In this document: positions 26,773 through 32,925 of the stretch, in pieces
Position numbering within the stretch: position 1 is the first letter of the stretch
How the letters are laid out: each line of letters starts with the position of its first letter
Position numbers and translations under genes: made by a program
The notes under the pieces: model-generated
The model's database searches: none
Told to the model about the DNA's origin: nothing
Seen by the model: only the letters and a program-made list of their open reading frames with translations
Assembly: GCA_018647945.1 (NCBI GenBank)
Contig: JABGSE010000018.1
Span: 1-50,638, forward strand
DNA: 50,638 nucleotides
Direction: 5' to 3'
Origin: Flavobacteriales bacterium
GTDB lineage: Bacteria > Bacteroidota > Bacteroidia > Flavobacteriales > BACL11

Positions 26773-27181
26773 ATTAGTAGAAAAGATTGTTGATGGAGAA
26801 CATATCTCCCCTGTATTACCAGATGATCTTAAAAATTATTTAATTGATATTGATGGTACAATTTGTGATGATATTCCAAATGAAGAAGCAGAAAGAATGG
26901 CAACAGCCAAACTATATCCAGACGCTTTAGAAACTTTAAATAAATGGTATGATGAGGGACATTACATAACTTTTTTTACATCAAGAATTGAAGAACACAG
27001 GGAAGTGACAGAAGTTTGGTTAAATGAAAATAGATTTAAGTATCATGGGTTACTTATGGGAAAACCAAGAGGTGGAAACTACCATTGGGTAGATAACCAT
27101 ATTGTAAGGGCAACCAGATTTGATGGTAAATTTACAGATTTAATAGATAAGGAAGTTACAATTCAAGTTTTTAAATCTTAA
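26765..27181 (+). CDS. Small HAD-superfamily phosphatase-like protein
   Basis: A 138-residue protein with HAD motif I as LIDIDGTICDD (nucleophile D28, general acid D30), motif II as FFTSR near residue 77, a lysine-containing MGKPRGGNYHWVD region (motif III) and a following aspartate. There is no cap domain, so it is close to the minimal size for this fold. I recall proteins of this kind being labelled phosphoheptose isomerase in Bacteroidota databases, but the sequence supports only a HAD fold. It sits between two Fe-S genes with an eight-base overlap upstream and a four-base gap downstream. Its substrate is unknown. Confidence 0.75.
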   Translation: MNKLVEKIVDGEHISPVLPDDLKNYLIDIDGTICDDIPNEEAERMATAKLYPDALETLNKWYDEGHYITFFTSRIEEHREVTEVWLNENRFKYHGLLMGKPRGGNYHWVDNHIVRATRFDGKFTDLIDKEVTIQVFKS

Positions 27182-27185
27182 AAAA

Positions 27186-27962
27186 ATGAGTGAACTACAA
27201 GTAAAAACAATGGCCGAATTTATGGCAGAAGGAAAAGAAGCAGACATTCTTTTTTGGGTAGGTAGTGCCGGAAGTTTTGACGATAGATCAAAAAAAATAA
27301 CAAAAGCATTTGTTCAGATAATGAATAAATCAGGGGTTAATTTTGGTGTTTTGGGATCTGAAGAATCTTCATCAGGAGATGCTGCTAAAAGAGCCGGAAA
27401 TGAATTCCTTTTCCAGATGCAGGCAATGATGAACATTGAGGTAATGAATACCTATAATGTGAAAAGGATTGTCACTACTTGTCCTCACTCTTACAACACT
27501 CTAAAAAACGAATACAAAGGTTTGGGAGGGGATTATAAAGTACAACATCATACTGAGTTTATTGAGGAATTAATATCAGAAGGAAAATTGAAAATAACTG
27601 GAGATTTAAGTGGAAAGAAGATTACTTATCACGATCCATGTTATTTAGGGAGAGCTAATAATGTATATGACGCTCCAAGAAATTTGATAAAATTTTTAGG
27701 AGTTGAATTAGTAGAAATGAAAAGAAGTAAACGACTTTCTTTTTGCTGTGGTGCCGGTGGTGCTCAAATGTTTAAAGAACCAGAAAAAGGATCTCAGGAC
27801 ATTAACATAAACAGAACGGAAGAAGCGCTTGCTCTTAAACCAGATATTATTGCTACTGGATGTCCGTTTTGTAATACCATGATGACAGATGGTGTAAAAT
27901 CTGTAAATGAAGGTGCGGCTGAAGTATTAGATATTGCAGAACTCATTGCAGAAAACATATAA
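27186..27962 (+). CDS. CCG-domain (Fe-S)-binding protein, HdrB/LutA/GlpC-like
   Basis: A 258-residue soluble protein with cysteine motifs of the CCG family: TTCPHSYNTLKNEY (Cys 99), ITYHDPCYLGR, FCCGAGGAQMF (Cys 187 and 188) and TGCPFCNTMM (Cys 226 and 229). In HdrB and lactate-oxidation subunits such cysteines bind a non-cubane or 4Fe-4S cluster. It is best seen as the partner of the membrane Fe-S protein at 25456: together they have the layout of an HdrDE/GlpC-like electron-transfer unit in separate polypeptides. The start at 27186 follows the HAD stop by four bases, and its TAA overlaps the ATG of the next gene by one base. Confidence 0.85.
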   Translation: MSELQVKTMAEFMAEGKEADILFWVGSAGSFDDRSKKITKAFVQIMNKSGVNFGVLGSEESSSGDAAKRAGNEFLFQMQAMMNIEVMNTYNVKRIVTTCPHSYNTLKNEYKGLGGDYKVQHHTEFIEELISEGKLKITGDLSGKKITYHDPCYLGRANNVYDAPRNLIKFLGVELVEMKRSKRLSFCCGAGGAQMFKEPEKGSQDININRTEEALALKPDIIATGCPFCNTMMTDGVKSVNEGAAEVLDIAELIAENI

Positions 27963-28429
27963 TGTTAGTTGATTTTAATACTACTGATGATCAGTCCAGG
28001 ATTTGGATTTATGCAGCAGATCAGAAATTAACAAATGAGCAAGAAAATTATATTCTAAAGTCTATTTCTGATCATCTTCAAAATTGGGAATCTCATAAAG
28101 TACCCTTAACTGCTGGGGTTACAATTTTAGAACATCACTTTATTATTATTGCTTTGGATGAAACTAAAAATGGAGCAAGTGGTTGTTCTATTGATACACT
28201 TCAAAATAAGATACAAAATTTAGAAAAAGAACTTTCTATTTCTTTACTAAACAGATTGAATATTTTCTGTAGAATAAACGATACTATAAAATGCATACCT
28301 ACCACCAAATTAGCAGATAATGCAAATAAAGAAACTTTATTTTACGACCTTACAATACAGAAAAAGAATGAACTTTCTAATTGGTTAAAACCAATAGAAG
28401 AGGGTTGGTGTGCTACTATTATTCTATAA
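27962..28429 (+). CDS. Conserved small Bacteroidota protein of unknown function
   Basis: A 155-residue soluble protein with no signal peptide. It has IWIYAADQKLTNEQENYIL at the start, a central GASGCSIDTLQ segment and NIFCRINDTI. The cysteine in SGCSID and the ending EGWCATIIL look conserved-like, and I recall this type of protein being next to Fe-S genes in Flavobacteriia and wrongly labelled ABC-transporter ATPase. No Walker A motif is present, so that label is wrong for this protein. It is coupled to the CCG gene by a one-base overlap (TAATG) and converges on the LRR gene with an 11-base overlap. No function is assigned. Confidence 0.7.
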   Translation: MLVDFNTTDDQSRIWIYAADQKLTNEQENYILKSISDHLQNWESHKVPLTAGVTILEHHFIIIALDETKNGASGCSIDTLQNKIQNLEKELSISLLNRLNIFCRINDTIKCIPTTKLADNANKETLFYDLTIQKKNELSNWLKPIEEGWCATIIL

Positions 28430-29630
28430 CTCTTCTTTTCTCTACTGTTCCATCATTATAGATGTAAAAGAGAGGTCGGTTCTTTGTTTCTCTTCCTAAA
28501 AGGTCTGTTGTTCGCAAGAGTTCTTTGTTGGTAGTGTGTTCTTCAATTATATTAGAAGTATTTCCACAATTAGAACTAAATGTATTCCAACTATCAATAC
28601 AATCATTATTTACAGTCCAATTCATCATAGACCACCCAGGGTTGTCAACATCTACACAGAACAAACTATAATTTCCAGTAATATCAATATCCCAAAAGGT
28701 TGTTCCAATATTTTGATTGTTATTGTTTCTGATATCTAATGAAGTTAACTGATTATCAAAACACCATATTGTTTGTAGAAAATAATTTCCACTAAGATCT
28801 AAGGATGTCAAATCATTTCTTTGACAAAAGAACAATTCCAAGAAAATATTTGCACTAACATCTATTGAAGTAAGATCATTATTATCTATTATTAAATTTT
28901 TTATTGCTGTATTATTAGTTACATTTAAGTTAGATATCTGATTATCATCACACCACAAAGATTCTAAAAGAGTGTTAACAGTAACATCTAAAGCCGTAAG
29001 TAAATTATAATTACAATATAATGCTATTAAATTTGGATTATTACTTATGTCTAAAGATGTAATCTGATTGTTCTTACAATCAAAAACAGCTAAATTAGAA
29101 TTCGTACTAACATCTATTGAGCTAAACAAATTAAAAGGAATAGTTAAATTTACTAGATTTGGATTATTGCTTACATCTATAGTAGGAATTTGATTATGTC
29201 CTGCAAATAAAAAAATAAGAAGTGGATTAGAAGTTACATCTAATGTTGACAGATTGTTATAACTACATTGCAGATTATTTAGGTTAACATTTGCCGTTAT
29301 ATCTAATGATGTAAGTTGGTTTGCATCACATTCTAAATAAATAAGAGTTGTATTATTACTGATGTCAATACTACTTAATTGGTTATCTTGACAATAAAGA
29401 TACAGTAATGCTGAGAAATCTTCTATTCCTGTTAAATCAGAAATACTTGTACTACTTAAATCAATAGTCGTTAAAGTATTAATATTTGCAGTAGGCACTG
29501 AACCATTTGGGGTTCCAGTATCATAACCTAAATTAATAAGTGCCTGTTCAAAATTAACATCAGGTATCATTGTTAATTGCCCAAACCCAACCAAAGGCAC
29601 ACATAGTAATAGTAGTAATAGTTTTTTCAT
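28419..29630 (-). CDS. Secreted leucine-rich-repeat protein with T9SS-like tail
   Basis: A 403-residue protein with signal peptide MKKLLLLLLCVPLVGFGQ, an N-terminal segment LTMIPDVNFEQALINLGYD common in Flavobacteriales LRR proteins, and eleven 21-residue repeats (residues 74-304) of the form LxxLxCxxNxLTSLDVSxNP. The region after that contains SWNTFSSNCG and ends in ELLRTTDLLGRET and FYIYNDGTVEKRRVIE, which resembles a type A T9SS sorting tail with conserved end. It is probably exported and either surface-attached or released, and could mediate binding; a ligand is not predictable. Its stop overlaps the 155-residue gene from the opposite strand by 11 bases, and its start overlaps the end of the upstream small membrane gene by one base. 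Confidence 0.82.
   Translation of the reverse strand: MKKLLLLLLCVPLVGFGQLTMIPDVNFEQALINLGYDTGTPNGSVPTANINTLTTIDLSSTSISDLTGIEDFSALLYLYCQDNQLSSIDISNNTTLIYLECDANQLTSLDITANVNLNNLQCSYNNLSTLDVTSNPLLIFLFAGHNQIPTIDVSNNPNLVNLTIPFNLFSSIDVSTNSNLAVFDCKNNQITSLDISNNPNLIALYCNYNLLTALDVTVNTLLESLWCDDNQISNLNVTNNTAIKNLIIDNNDLTSIDVSANIFLELFFCQRNDLTSLDLSGNYFLQTIWCFDNQLTSLDIRNNNNQNIGTTFWDIDITGNYSLFCVDVDNPGWSMMNWTVNNDCIDSWNTFSSNCGNTSNIIEEHTTNKELLRTTDLLGRETKNRPLFYIYNDGTVEKRRVIE
28719..29411 (-). repeat. Eleven tandem 63-base leucine-rich repeats
   Basis: Eleven in-frame units of 63 bases each encode 21-residue repeats with leucines, a common cysteine at position 7 and an asparagine at position 10. DNA similarity between units is only partial, so expansion is old, but repeats of this type can still change number by recombination. 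Confidence 0.8.
29609..29630 (-). repeat. 22-base exact repeat at the LRR gene start (copy 1)
   Basis: These 22 bases cover the first codons (ATGAAAAAACTA onward) of the LRR gene and occur identically at 30779-30800, upstream of the repeat-protein gene. A further 18-base block from the signal-peptide region (29592-29609) is identical to 30729-30746. It marks duplicated signal-peptide DNA. Confidence 0.8.
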
Positions 29631-29926
29631 TAGAATAACTCCATCAGTAAAAGAATTAAAACTATCAAAAGAGTAATTAGTTTAAGTTTAGTTAAAATTT
29701 TTGAAGGGACTCTTTTCTTTATTTGAATAATAATCCAGTATATTAACCAGTAAACAATAAATATCCCAACACCAAAAGGAATCCAACCAATAAGGTCATC
29801 GTAAGTAGTTTCAATTCCATATTTTTTAATTACATACTCACCATTATTTGTTTTTCTTAATAATAACTGAATAATAAATATTAAGCTAGGTAATATAGCT
29901 GATAAAATTAAATGTAATTTTTTCAT
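29630..29926 (-). CDS. Small three-helix membrane protein
   Basis: A 98-residue protein with three predicted membrane helices, at about residues 4-24, 47-69 and 77-98, and a basic loop KKRVPSKIL between the last two. I recognise no family. Its ATG at 29926 is inside an ATGA overlap with a 16-codon upstream frame (29923-29970), and its stop overlaps the LRR gene start by one base, which suggests one transcript with tight coupling. It sits between two secreted repeat proteins and could be a carried-along gene of the cassette. Composition is normal for an AT-rich membrane protein. The coding call rests on overlap structure and hydrophobic pattern only. Confidence 0.6.
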   Translation of the reverse strand: MKKLHLILSAILPSLIFIIQLLLRKTNNGEYVIKKYGIETTYDDLIGWIPFGVGIFIVYWLIYWIIIQIKKRVPSKILTKLKLITLLIVLILLLMELF

Positions 29927-29970
29927 AGTAATATAAGTAGTAGTTTTTTCATAGTTTTAAGTTTTTTCAT
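29923..29970 (-). other. Relic or leader frame encoding signal-peptide start
   Basis: A 16-codon frame reads MKKLKTMKKLLLILL then TGA, overlapping the start of the 98-residue membrane protein by ATGA. The second half, from the ATG at 29952, repeats the first residues of the two neighbouring secreted proteins. It could be a leftover signal-peptide start or a short coupled leader. Confidence 0.5.
29938..29963 (-). repeat. 26-base repeat with one mismatch (copy 1)
   Basis: Matches 30753-30778 at 25 of 26 positions; both copies carry ACTTAAAACT before an ATG and the first codons of a MKKLL-type signal peptide. In the second copy this ATG is the real start of the 26-residue-repeat protein; here it lies in the short frame at 29923-29970. 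Confidence 0.75.
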
Positions 29971-29996
29971 TTTGTTATTCGTTTCTTAAAGGGCAT

Positions 29997-30767
29997 TTAT
30001 TCGTAGTATTCTATTTCTCTTTCAGTAATCTCTAGTGGGTTACCATCTTCATATCTTGTTCTTACTATCCAATTATTTAGCTTATCAAACTCATATTGGT
30101 ATGTATAATTCCAATCACTTGGATATCCATAAGAAGAGTTTCCTATCATATTCCCATCCTCATCATATTGGTAATTAAATTTTAATGATAGGCGTCCATC
30201 TGATATTCTATAGCAACTCTTCTCCATCTCATTTCCATCCTCATCATATTGGTATTTATACTTCGTAGCTAGTTCTCCATCATAATATTTCCACTCCGTT
30301 TTATTACCATCCTCATCATATTTGTATTTAGAATTGCTTCCTAGCTCTCCATTTGCATTATAAGAAGTCATCTCTGTCATATTCCCATCCTTATTATATA
30401 GGTATTTATTCTTCCCATCTATCTCTCCATTTGCATTATAAGAAGTCCTCTCTGTCATATTCCCATCTTCATTATATTTGTATTTCTCATTCCAGTACCT
30501 TTGCACCTCTAATCCGTCCTCTATACCAAGAGCAGTCCCCTCCCACTCCGTCTTATTCCCATCCTTATTATATAGGTATTTATCCTTTCTATATATCTCT
30601 TCGCTTGCAATTACATACGTAGTTCCTGTAATTTGTTTAACTTTTATATTTTCTTCAGTTAAGTCATTTTCAATCTCTTTCTTTTTCTCATTTTCTGTAT
30701 CCTTCTTATTCTCCCCAAAAGAGAACATCAAAGGCACACATAGTAAAATCAATAGTAATTTTTTCAT
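29997..30767 (-). CDS. Secreted protein with 26-residue DGN/YD-like repeats
   Basis: A 256-residue exported protein. Residues 1 to about 18 form a signal peptide (MKKLLLILLCVPLMFSFG), followed by a charged stretch of E, K and N, then repeats of the pattern KYxYxxDGNxTExxxYxxxGE. Two adjacent copies (KYKYNEDGNMTERTSYNANG and KYLYNKDGNMTEMTSYNANG) are nearly identical. The pattern recalls YD/RHS-type or MORN-like beta-hairpin repeats, often seen in Bacteroidota cell-surface proteins, but the role is unknown. The TAA at 29997 has no obvious terminator. The start ATG at 30767 is preceded by ACTTAAAACT, part of the duplicated block. Confidence 0.7.
   Translation of the reverse strand: MKKLLLILLCVPLMFSFGENKKDTENEKKKEIENDLTEENIKVKQITGTTYVIASEEIYRKDKYLYNKDGNKTEWEGTALGIEDGLEVQRYWNEKYKYNEDGNMTERTSYNANGEIDGKNKYLYNKDGNMTEMTSYNANGELGSNSKYKYDEDGNKTEWKYYDGELATKYKYQYDEDGNEMEKSCYRISDGRLSLKFNYQYDEDGNMIGNSSYGYPSDWNYTYQYEFDKLNNWIVRTRYEDGNPLEITEREIEYYE
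30345..30500 (-). repeat. 78-base imperfect tandem repeat
   Basis: Two adjacent copies of a 78-base unit, starting at about 30345 and 30423, encode successive 26-residue repeats with few differences. Long stretches match exactly, so this pair looks like a fairly recent duplication inside an older repeat array. Confidence 0.7.
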
Positions 30768-30778
30768 AGTTTTAAGTT
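30753..30778 (-). repeat. 26-base repeat with one mismatch (copy 2)
   Basis: Second copy of the block at 29938-29963, here containing the true start codon of the repeat-protein gene. Confidence 0.75.
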
Positions 30779-30800
30779 ATAGTAGTAATAGTTTTTTCAT
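30777..30800 (-). other. Relic signal-peptide start (7 codons plus stop)
   Basis: The minus strand reads ATG AAA AAA CTA TTA CTA CTA TAA, MKKLLLL then stop. The first 22 bases (30779-30800) are identical to the start of the LRR gene at 29609-29630. It lies 9 bases before the true start of the repeat-protein gene and looks like a broken-off 5' end left after recombination at the signal-peptide region. Confidence 0.6.
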
Positions 30801-30838
30801 AGTATTTATCGTAAGTTAATCTAAGTAGTGTTTATTTT

Positions 30839-31651
30839 TTATCTAATAGTTTCTTGTATCTTTATTAGTTTAACAAGTAGTTCTTCTAATTGATCTAGCT
30901 CGAGCATATTTGCACCATCTGATTTTGAATTTTTAGGGTTAGGGTGTGTTTCTAAAAAGATTCCATCAACCCCAACTGCTATTCCTGCTTTAGCAATTGT
31001 CTCTATCATTTCTGGTTTACCACCAGTTACACCACTACTTTGGTTGGGTGTTTGTAGGGAATGTGTAATATCCAAAATAACAGGAACACCAAATTTTTTC
31101 ATAATAGGAATCCCTCTATAATCTACCACAATATCTTGGTAACCAAACATAGTTCCTCTATCGGTAAGCATTACAGTATTATTCCCACTTTCCTTTACCT
31201 TGTTTACTGCATGTTCCATACTTTCAGGAGAAAGGAATTGTCCTTTTTTAATATTCACCACTTTTCCTGTTTTGGCTGCTGCCACTAATAGTTCAGTTTG
31301 TCTGCACAAAAATGCTGGTATTTGTAATACATCAACATATTGTGCGGCAATTGAGGCTTCTTCAGCAGTATGTATGTCAGTTATAGTAGGAATGTTAAAG
31401 CGTTCACCTACCTTTTTTAGAATTTCCAAGGCTTCCATATCGCCAATTCCTGTGAAAGAGTCCAAGCGAGAACGGTTTGCCTTACGGTAACTTCCTTTAA
31501 AGATAAAGGGAATTTCTAATAGAGTACAAATATTGAGTATTTTCTCTGCAATTTCCATTGCTATTTCTTCACTCTCAATAACACAAGGCCCCGCCATAAG
31601 GAAGAAATTACCACTATTGTTATGTTGTAAGTTATTTATTTTTGATAGCAT
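30839..31651 (-). CDS. kdsA: 3-deoxy-8-phosphooctulonate synthase
   Basis: KdsA joins arabinose-5-phosphate and phosphoenolpyruvate to make Kdo-8-phosphate for the LPS inner core. The 270-residue protein carries FLMAGPCVIESEE (from residue 17), IFKGSYRKANRSRLDSF, IPTITDIHTAEEA, LQIPAFLCRQTELL, VMLTDRGTMFGY, PVILDITHSLQTPNQ and NSKSDGANML, in the order and spacing of the family. Cys 23 is in the position that decides metal-dependence in some KdsA enzymes. The start is the ATG at 31651. It follows the DUF5723 gene by five bases on the same strand. Like lptD it supports a Kdo-type LPS. Confidence 0.96.
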   Translation of the reverse strand: MLSKINNLQHNNSGNFFLMAGPCVIESEEIAMEIAEKILNICTLLEIPFIFKGSYRKANRSRLDSFTGIGDMEALEILKKVGERFNIPTITDIHTAEEASIAAQYVDVLQIPAFLCRQTELLVAAAKTGKVVNIKKGQFLSPESMEHAVNKVKESGNNTVMLTDRGTMFGYQDIVVDYRGIPIMKKFGVPVILDITHSLQTPNQSSGVTGGKPEMIETIAKAGIAVGVDGIFLETHPNPKNSKSDGANMLELDQLEELLVKLIKIQETIR

Positions 31652-31656
31652 ATTTT

Positions 31657-32925
31657 TTAAAAATAAGTTAATAAAGCTATAAACCCACTAAGGGATGTTT
31701 TATTGCCCTTTTGGAACAAACTTTCCAAATGATAAGTTCCTATTTGTATTTTGTTTTCTTTTGAAGATAAAAAGAGAGAAAAATTAATATTATCTGTAAA
31801 TCCACCTTTAGAAATTCCTGGGGATAACCAAAAATACTTGGCATCAATTTTTGTACTAATATGTATGGAAGGAGTATATCCAGACTCTTCTATTCCTTGT
31901 TTTATTTTAGAAAAAGAAAGAGGAGTGTCATCCATATAAGGCTGCCATTTTGATCGCACACTAACATATAATTCTTTTATTCTTTTATAATCCATCTCTT
32001 TACTAAAGGATAAGGTGATTCTTGCCGGAATGTAAGATTTAAATTTTGATTTTGAAGATGAATACAGATTATCAAAGGTATTGTCTATTACAGAGTCATT
32101 AAATTCAAAAATATCATCTATTTCTACTCCATTAAAGGAAAAGGAACTATCGGCAGCCGCTACAATAGAGGAGCTGTTCCAATTGATAAATCCTAAATCT
32201 TCTATACTAAAAGCCAATCTGAAATTATTATTAAAGTTATGAACTACTGCAATATCAATAGTTACACCTTTTCCGTTTCCTTTAAAAGCAGAAAAATCAG
32301 AGGTATCCGTAACAAATGCATTCATGTTGTATTGCAAATCCAAATCTGTCCCAAAAGGAGCAGTATATAAACTTCCTTTATCCATTATATAGGAAAGATG
32401 ATGATTTCCATTTAAATAGGATATTGCCATTTCGGTTTCAATGAGTTTATCTGAAATTAAAAAAGTACGACTGTATCCAAATTTGTATTGCTGAAATCGA
32501 TCGGCTCTAACTACTGTATTATCAAAGTTTAAAGTATCCCCTTGATAGTTGTAATTTCCCTGAAAAGTAAATTTTAGTAAGTCATCATTAAAAGAGGAAT
32601 TAAAAATATTTCTATCAGAAAATGAGAAAGAATATTTGTTAAAGTTTTGTGTCAGATAGCTGTATGAAAGACTATTGATAAGTTCAAAATTTACTTTGTT
32701 TATTTCATCTCCAGCATTAATCCAATTTATTTTCTGTTCTTCTGTAATAAAACCACCAAATAACATTCTGTTTATAAAATCAGATCCCAAAGTATTTGTT
32801 TTAGCATTTAAGTACGATTGCAGATGAATAGAATGATGATTTAATCTATCTTCCATCATAGTTGAGTCTTGTCCATTTAACAAAAATGGGAGTAGCAGTA
32901 ATATGATAAATATTTTTCTTATCAT
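31657..32925 (-). CDS. DUF5723-type outer-membrane protein
   Basis: A 422-residue protein with signal peptide MIRKIFIILLLLPFLLNGQ and a series of amphipathic strands such as YSYLTQNFNKYSFSFSDR, FGYSRTFLISDKLIETEM and FNNNFRLAFSIEDLGFINW. This pattern is that of the DUF5723 family of Bacteroidota beta-barrels, distantly like PorV/FadL-type proteins; no function is assigned to it. The last residues (SLSGFIALLTYF) end in an aromatic, as in outer-membrane barrels. It starts in an ATGA overlap with the large lipoprotein gene, which points to the two products working together at the outer membrane. Confidence 0.75.
   Translation of the reverse strand: MIRKIFIILLLLPFLLNGQDSTMMEDRLNHHSIHLQSYLNAKTNTLGSDFINRMLFGGFITEEQKINWINAGDEINKVNFELINSLSYSYLTQNFNKYSFSFSDRNIFNSSFNDDLLKFTFQGNYNYQGDTLNFDNTVVRADRFQQYKFGYSRTFLISDKLIETEMAISYLNGNHHLSYIMDKGSLYTAPFGTDLDLQYNMNAFVTDTSDFSAFKGNGKGVTIDIAVVHNFNNNFRLAFSIEDLGFINWNSSSIVAAADSSFSFNGVEIDDIFEFNDSVIDNTFDNLYSSSKSKFKSYIPARITLSFSKEMDYKRIKELYVSVRSKWQPYMDDTPLSFSKIKQGIEESGYTPSIHISTKIDAKYFWLSPGISKGGFTDNINFSLFLSSKENKIQIGTYHLESLFQKGNKTSLSGFIALLTYF

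Noticed and set aside
27962-28429. Annotation as ABC-transporter ATPase
   Set aside because: There is no Walker A, signature or Walker B motif in the 155 residues.
30353-30819. Two forward open frames opposite the 26-residue-repeat gene
   Set aside because: They arise because the tandem repeat keeps the antisense strand open; products are S/Y/H-rich with no recognisable pattern.
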